This document shows, one piece after another, positions 4,853-6,062 of a stretch of 6,062 nt of DNA. The notes beneath the pieces were generated by a model, which was given only the letters and a program-made list of their open reading frames with translations, was not told where the DNA came from and made no database searches. The translations under genes and the position numbers were made by a program. The DNA lies in assembly GCA_002305755.1 (NCBI GenBank), contig DBQV01000065.1, positions 7,612-13,673 on the forward strand. Direction: 5' to 3'. How positions within the stretch are numbered: the stretch's first letter is position 1; the number at the start of each line of letters is the position of its first letter. The stretch comes from Christensenella sp. UBA1385. Lineage in GTDB: Bacteria > Bacillota > Clostridia > Christensenellales > Aristaeellaceae.

Positions 4853-6062
4853 ACTCGGACAGCTCCTGTTCCTCTTTTAGATTGATCGGGTGGAAAAACA
4901 GGGGGATCATCCCCGCCAGCGCGAACAGGATGGGCACGATGGCCGTGCCGATGCGGATGCCCATCAGCGCCTCGGCGCTCTGCTGCAAAAGCGTGCCGTT
5001 GTAGCCGAAGCGCTCCATGATGCCCAGCAGCAGAAGCTGCTGGATGCTGAGGGTGGGTGCGGCGATCAGCGTGAGCAGGGAGGTGATCAGCCCTGTTTTT
5101 CTTGTACCCGTCAGTCGCTCGTTTTCATCGATCAGCGCGGCGGATAGCGGCGCGGCGGCGGTGGTCATCAGGTATTTGCCCGCCATGATGGGGATGTAGC
5201 AGAGTGTGACCGTGATCCAGTTGTCCGCGAAAAACAGCGCGGCATAGCCCAGAATATAGGGCAGCACGCCGACGAAGATGGAGCGCTTCGCCCCCCTGTG
5301 CTTGACCACGCGGCCCAGCAGCGGCAGGATCAGAAAGACGAGCAGCATGGGCAGGGTGTCGGCGATCGTGGCCTCCAGCCCGCTCGTCTTGACCACATGG
5401 TCCATAAAGTACAGGAAGGCCGTAAAGTACACGGCGTTGGGCGCGAGCGCCAGCAGCGAGTAACCCGCCCAGGCGCGGAAGCTGCGCATCCTGAGGATGC
5501 CGAGCACATCCTGCTTCAGCGTGGCGTAGTTGATCCCGCCCTCCTGCGTGCCCAGCCGGTAGTACTCGGGCTTATCCTCGATGTTCCGGGCGGCCAGATA
5601 GTACAAAAGGGCGTTGAACAGTATCACGCCCATCAAGATCAGCACGATCACATGCAGCGGCCGGGAGGAATCGCCCACCATCAGAAAGGTGGGCACCAGG
5701 GTGGCAAAGAAGCTGACCACGTTGGACACATAGGACTGGATCACGTTGATGTCCACCCGCTCCTCCTTGGTAGGGGCGGCCAGATAATACAGGCTGTTGT
5801 AGCTCACCTGAAACACGGTGCTGAAGGTATCGTAAATAAACAGCTCCACCAGCAGTGCCAGAAAAATCAGAAACTGCGGCCACTGCGGACGGCTGAGCAG
5901 CATGGCCGCGAGGCACAGCACCATAAAAGGCGCGCTCACGCGCATCAGGTGCAGGTATTTGCCCCGTTTCGGGTCATACTTTTTGCGGTCGATCAGGATG
6001 CCGATCAGCGGGTCGTTGACGAAGTTCCAAATATTGTAGATCAGATAGACCAGCCCCACATA
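4797..6062 (-). CDS. GPH-family (MelB-like) sugar:cation symporter, N-terminus beyond the window
   Basis: An integral membrane protein of the glycoside-pentoside-hexuronide group of the major facilitator superfamily, which imports sugars or glycosides with Na+ or H+. About 422 residues are visible. They contain eleven likely membrane helices, corresponding to helices 2-12 of the usual twelve. The helix-2 signature W-N-F-V-N-D-P-L-I-G-I-L-I-D-R (about 5991-6029) is followed by the basic loop R-G-K-Y. Other family-typical segments are Y-N-S-L-Y-Y-L-A-A-P-T-K-E-E-R after helix 4 and A-L-I-D-E-N-E-R-L-T-G-T-R-K-T-G before helix 11. The reading frame continues unbroken to the window edge. The GTG at 6057-6059 aligns inside helix 2, so it is an internal Val and roughly 30-40 N-terminal residues are missing. 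The stop (TAA) lies inside the GH5 gene, a convergent 56-bp overlap. Nearness to a cytosolic GH5 suggests that it imports that enzyme's substrate, but this is inference. Confidence 0.88.
   Translation of the reverse strand, partial: YVGLVYLIYNIWNFVNDPLIGILIDRKKYDPKRGKYLHLMRVSAPFMVLCLAAMLLSRPQWPQFLIFLALLVELFIYDTFSTVFQVSYNSLYYLAAPTKEERVDINVIQSYVSNVVSFFATLVPTFLMVGDSSRPLHVIVLILMGVILFNALLYYLAARNIEDKPEYYRLGTQEGGINYATLKQDVLGILRMRSFRAWAGYSLLALAPNAVYFTAFLYFMDHVVKTSGLEATIADTLPMLLVFLILPLLGRVVKHRGAKRSIFVGVLPYILGYAALFFADNWITVTLCYIPIMAGKYLMTTAAAPLSAALIDENERLTGTRKTGLITSLLTLIAAPTLSIQQLLLLGIMERFGYNGTLLQQSAEALMGIRIGTAIVPILFALAGMIPLFFHPINLKEEQELSEFSRQRRQGNAATDGEARP

Noticed and set aside
6057..6059. GTG as the start codon of the symporter
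   Set aside because: It aligns inside helix 2, no helix 1 would be present, and the frame continues to the window edge. It is an internal Val of a truncated gene.

Overview
The window is GC-rich, almost entirely coding bacterial DNA, with strong AAGGAG-type ribosome binding sites and tightly packed genes. The gene content (two Opp/Dpp-type ABC ATPases, a YwrD-like gamma-glutamyltransferase, a GH5 glycosidase and a GPH-family sugar symporter) would suit a high-GC member of the Clostridia/Firmicutes, perhaps gut-associated. That placement is inference from gene content and style; no phylogenetic marker is present.

Layout. (1) Bases 1-36 are the last codons of an upstream gene, probably the OppD/DppD-type partner ATPase. 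(2) 36-1586 (+) encodes an OppF/DppF-type peptide-transporter ATPase carrying an extra, charged, probably helical segment of about 180 residues between Walker A and the Q-loop. (3) 1586-3208 (+) encodes a cytosolic gamma-glutamyltransferase-like Ntn hydrolase. These three frames are joined by TGATG stop/start overlaps and look like one translationally coupled operon for peptide import and processing. (4) The 123-base gap 3209-3331 holds a 12-bp perfect palindrome, a textbook intrinsic terminator with a UUCG loop, and a good sigma-70-type promoter. (5) 3332-4852 (+) encodes a GH5 glycosidase resembling endoglycoceramidases but without a signal peptide. (6) 4797-6062 (-) is a GPH/MelB-type sugar:cation symporter, 5'-truncated by the window edge. 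Its 3' end overlaps the glycosidase 3' end by 56 bp, tail to tail.

How the genes may work together. The first unit would import oligopeptides (Opp ATPases) and hydrolyse gamma-glutamyl or related amide bonds in the cytosol (GGT-like enzyme). The second region would pair a sugar/glycoside importer with a cytosolic beta-glycosidase, although the two genes are convergent and cannot share a transcript.

The features most worth a second look are the inserted domain in the ABC ATPase, the non-canonical substrate pocket of the GGT-like enzyme, the cytosolic endoglycoceramidase-like GH5 with an insertion after its acid/base Glu, and the convergent coding overlap. I found no clear evidence of an entirely new multi-gene system, and no RNA genes, CRISPR arrays or mobile elements.
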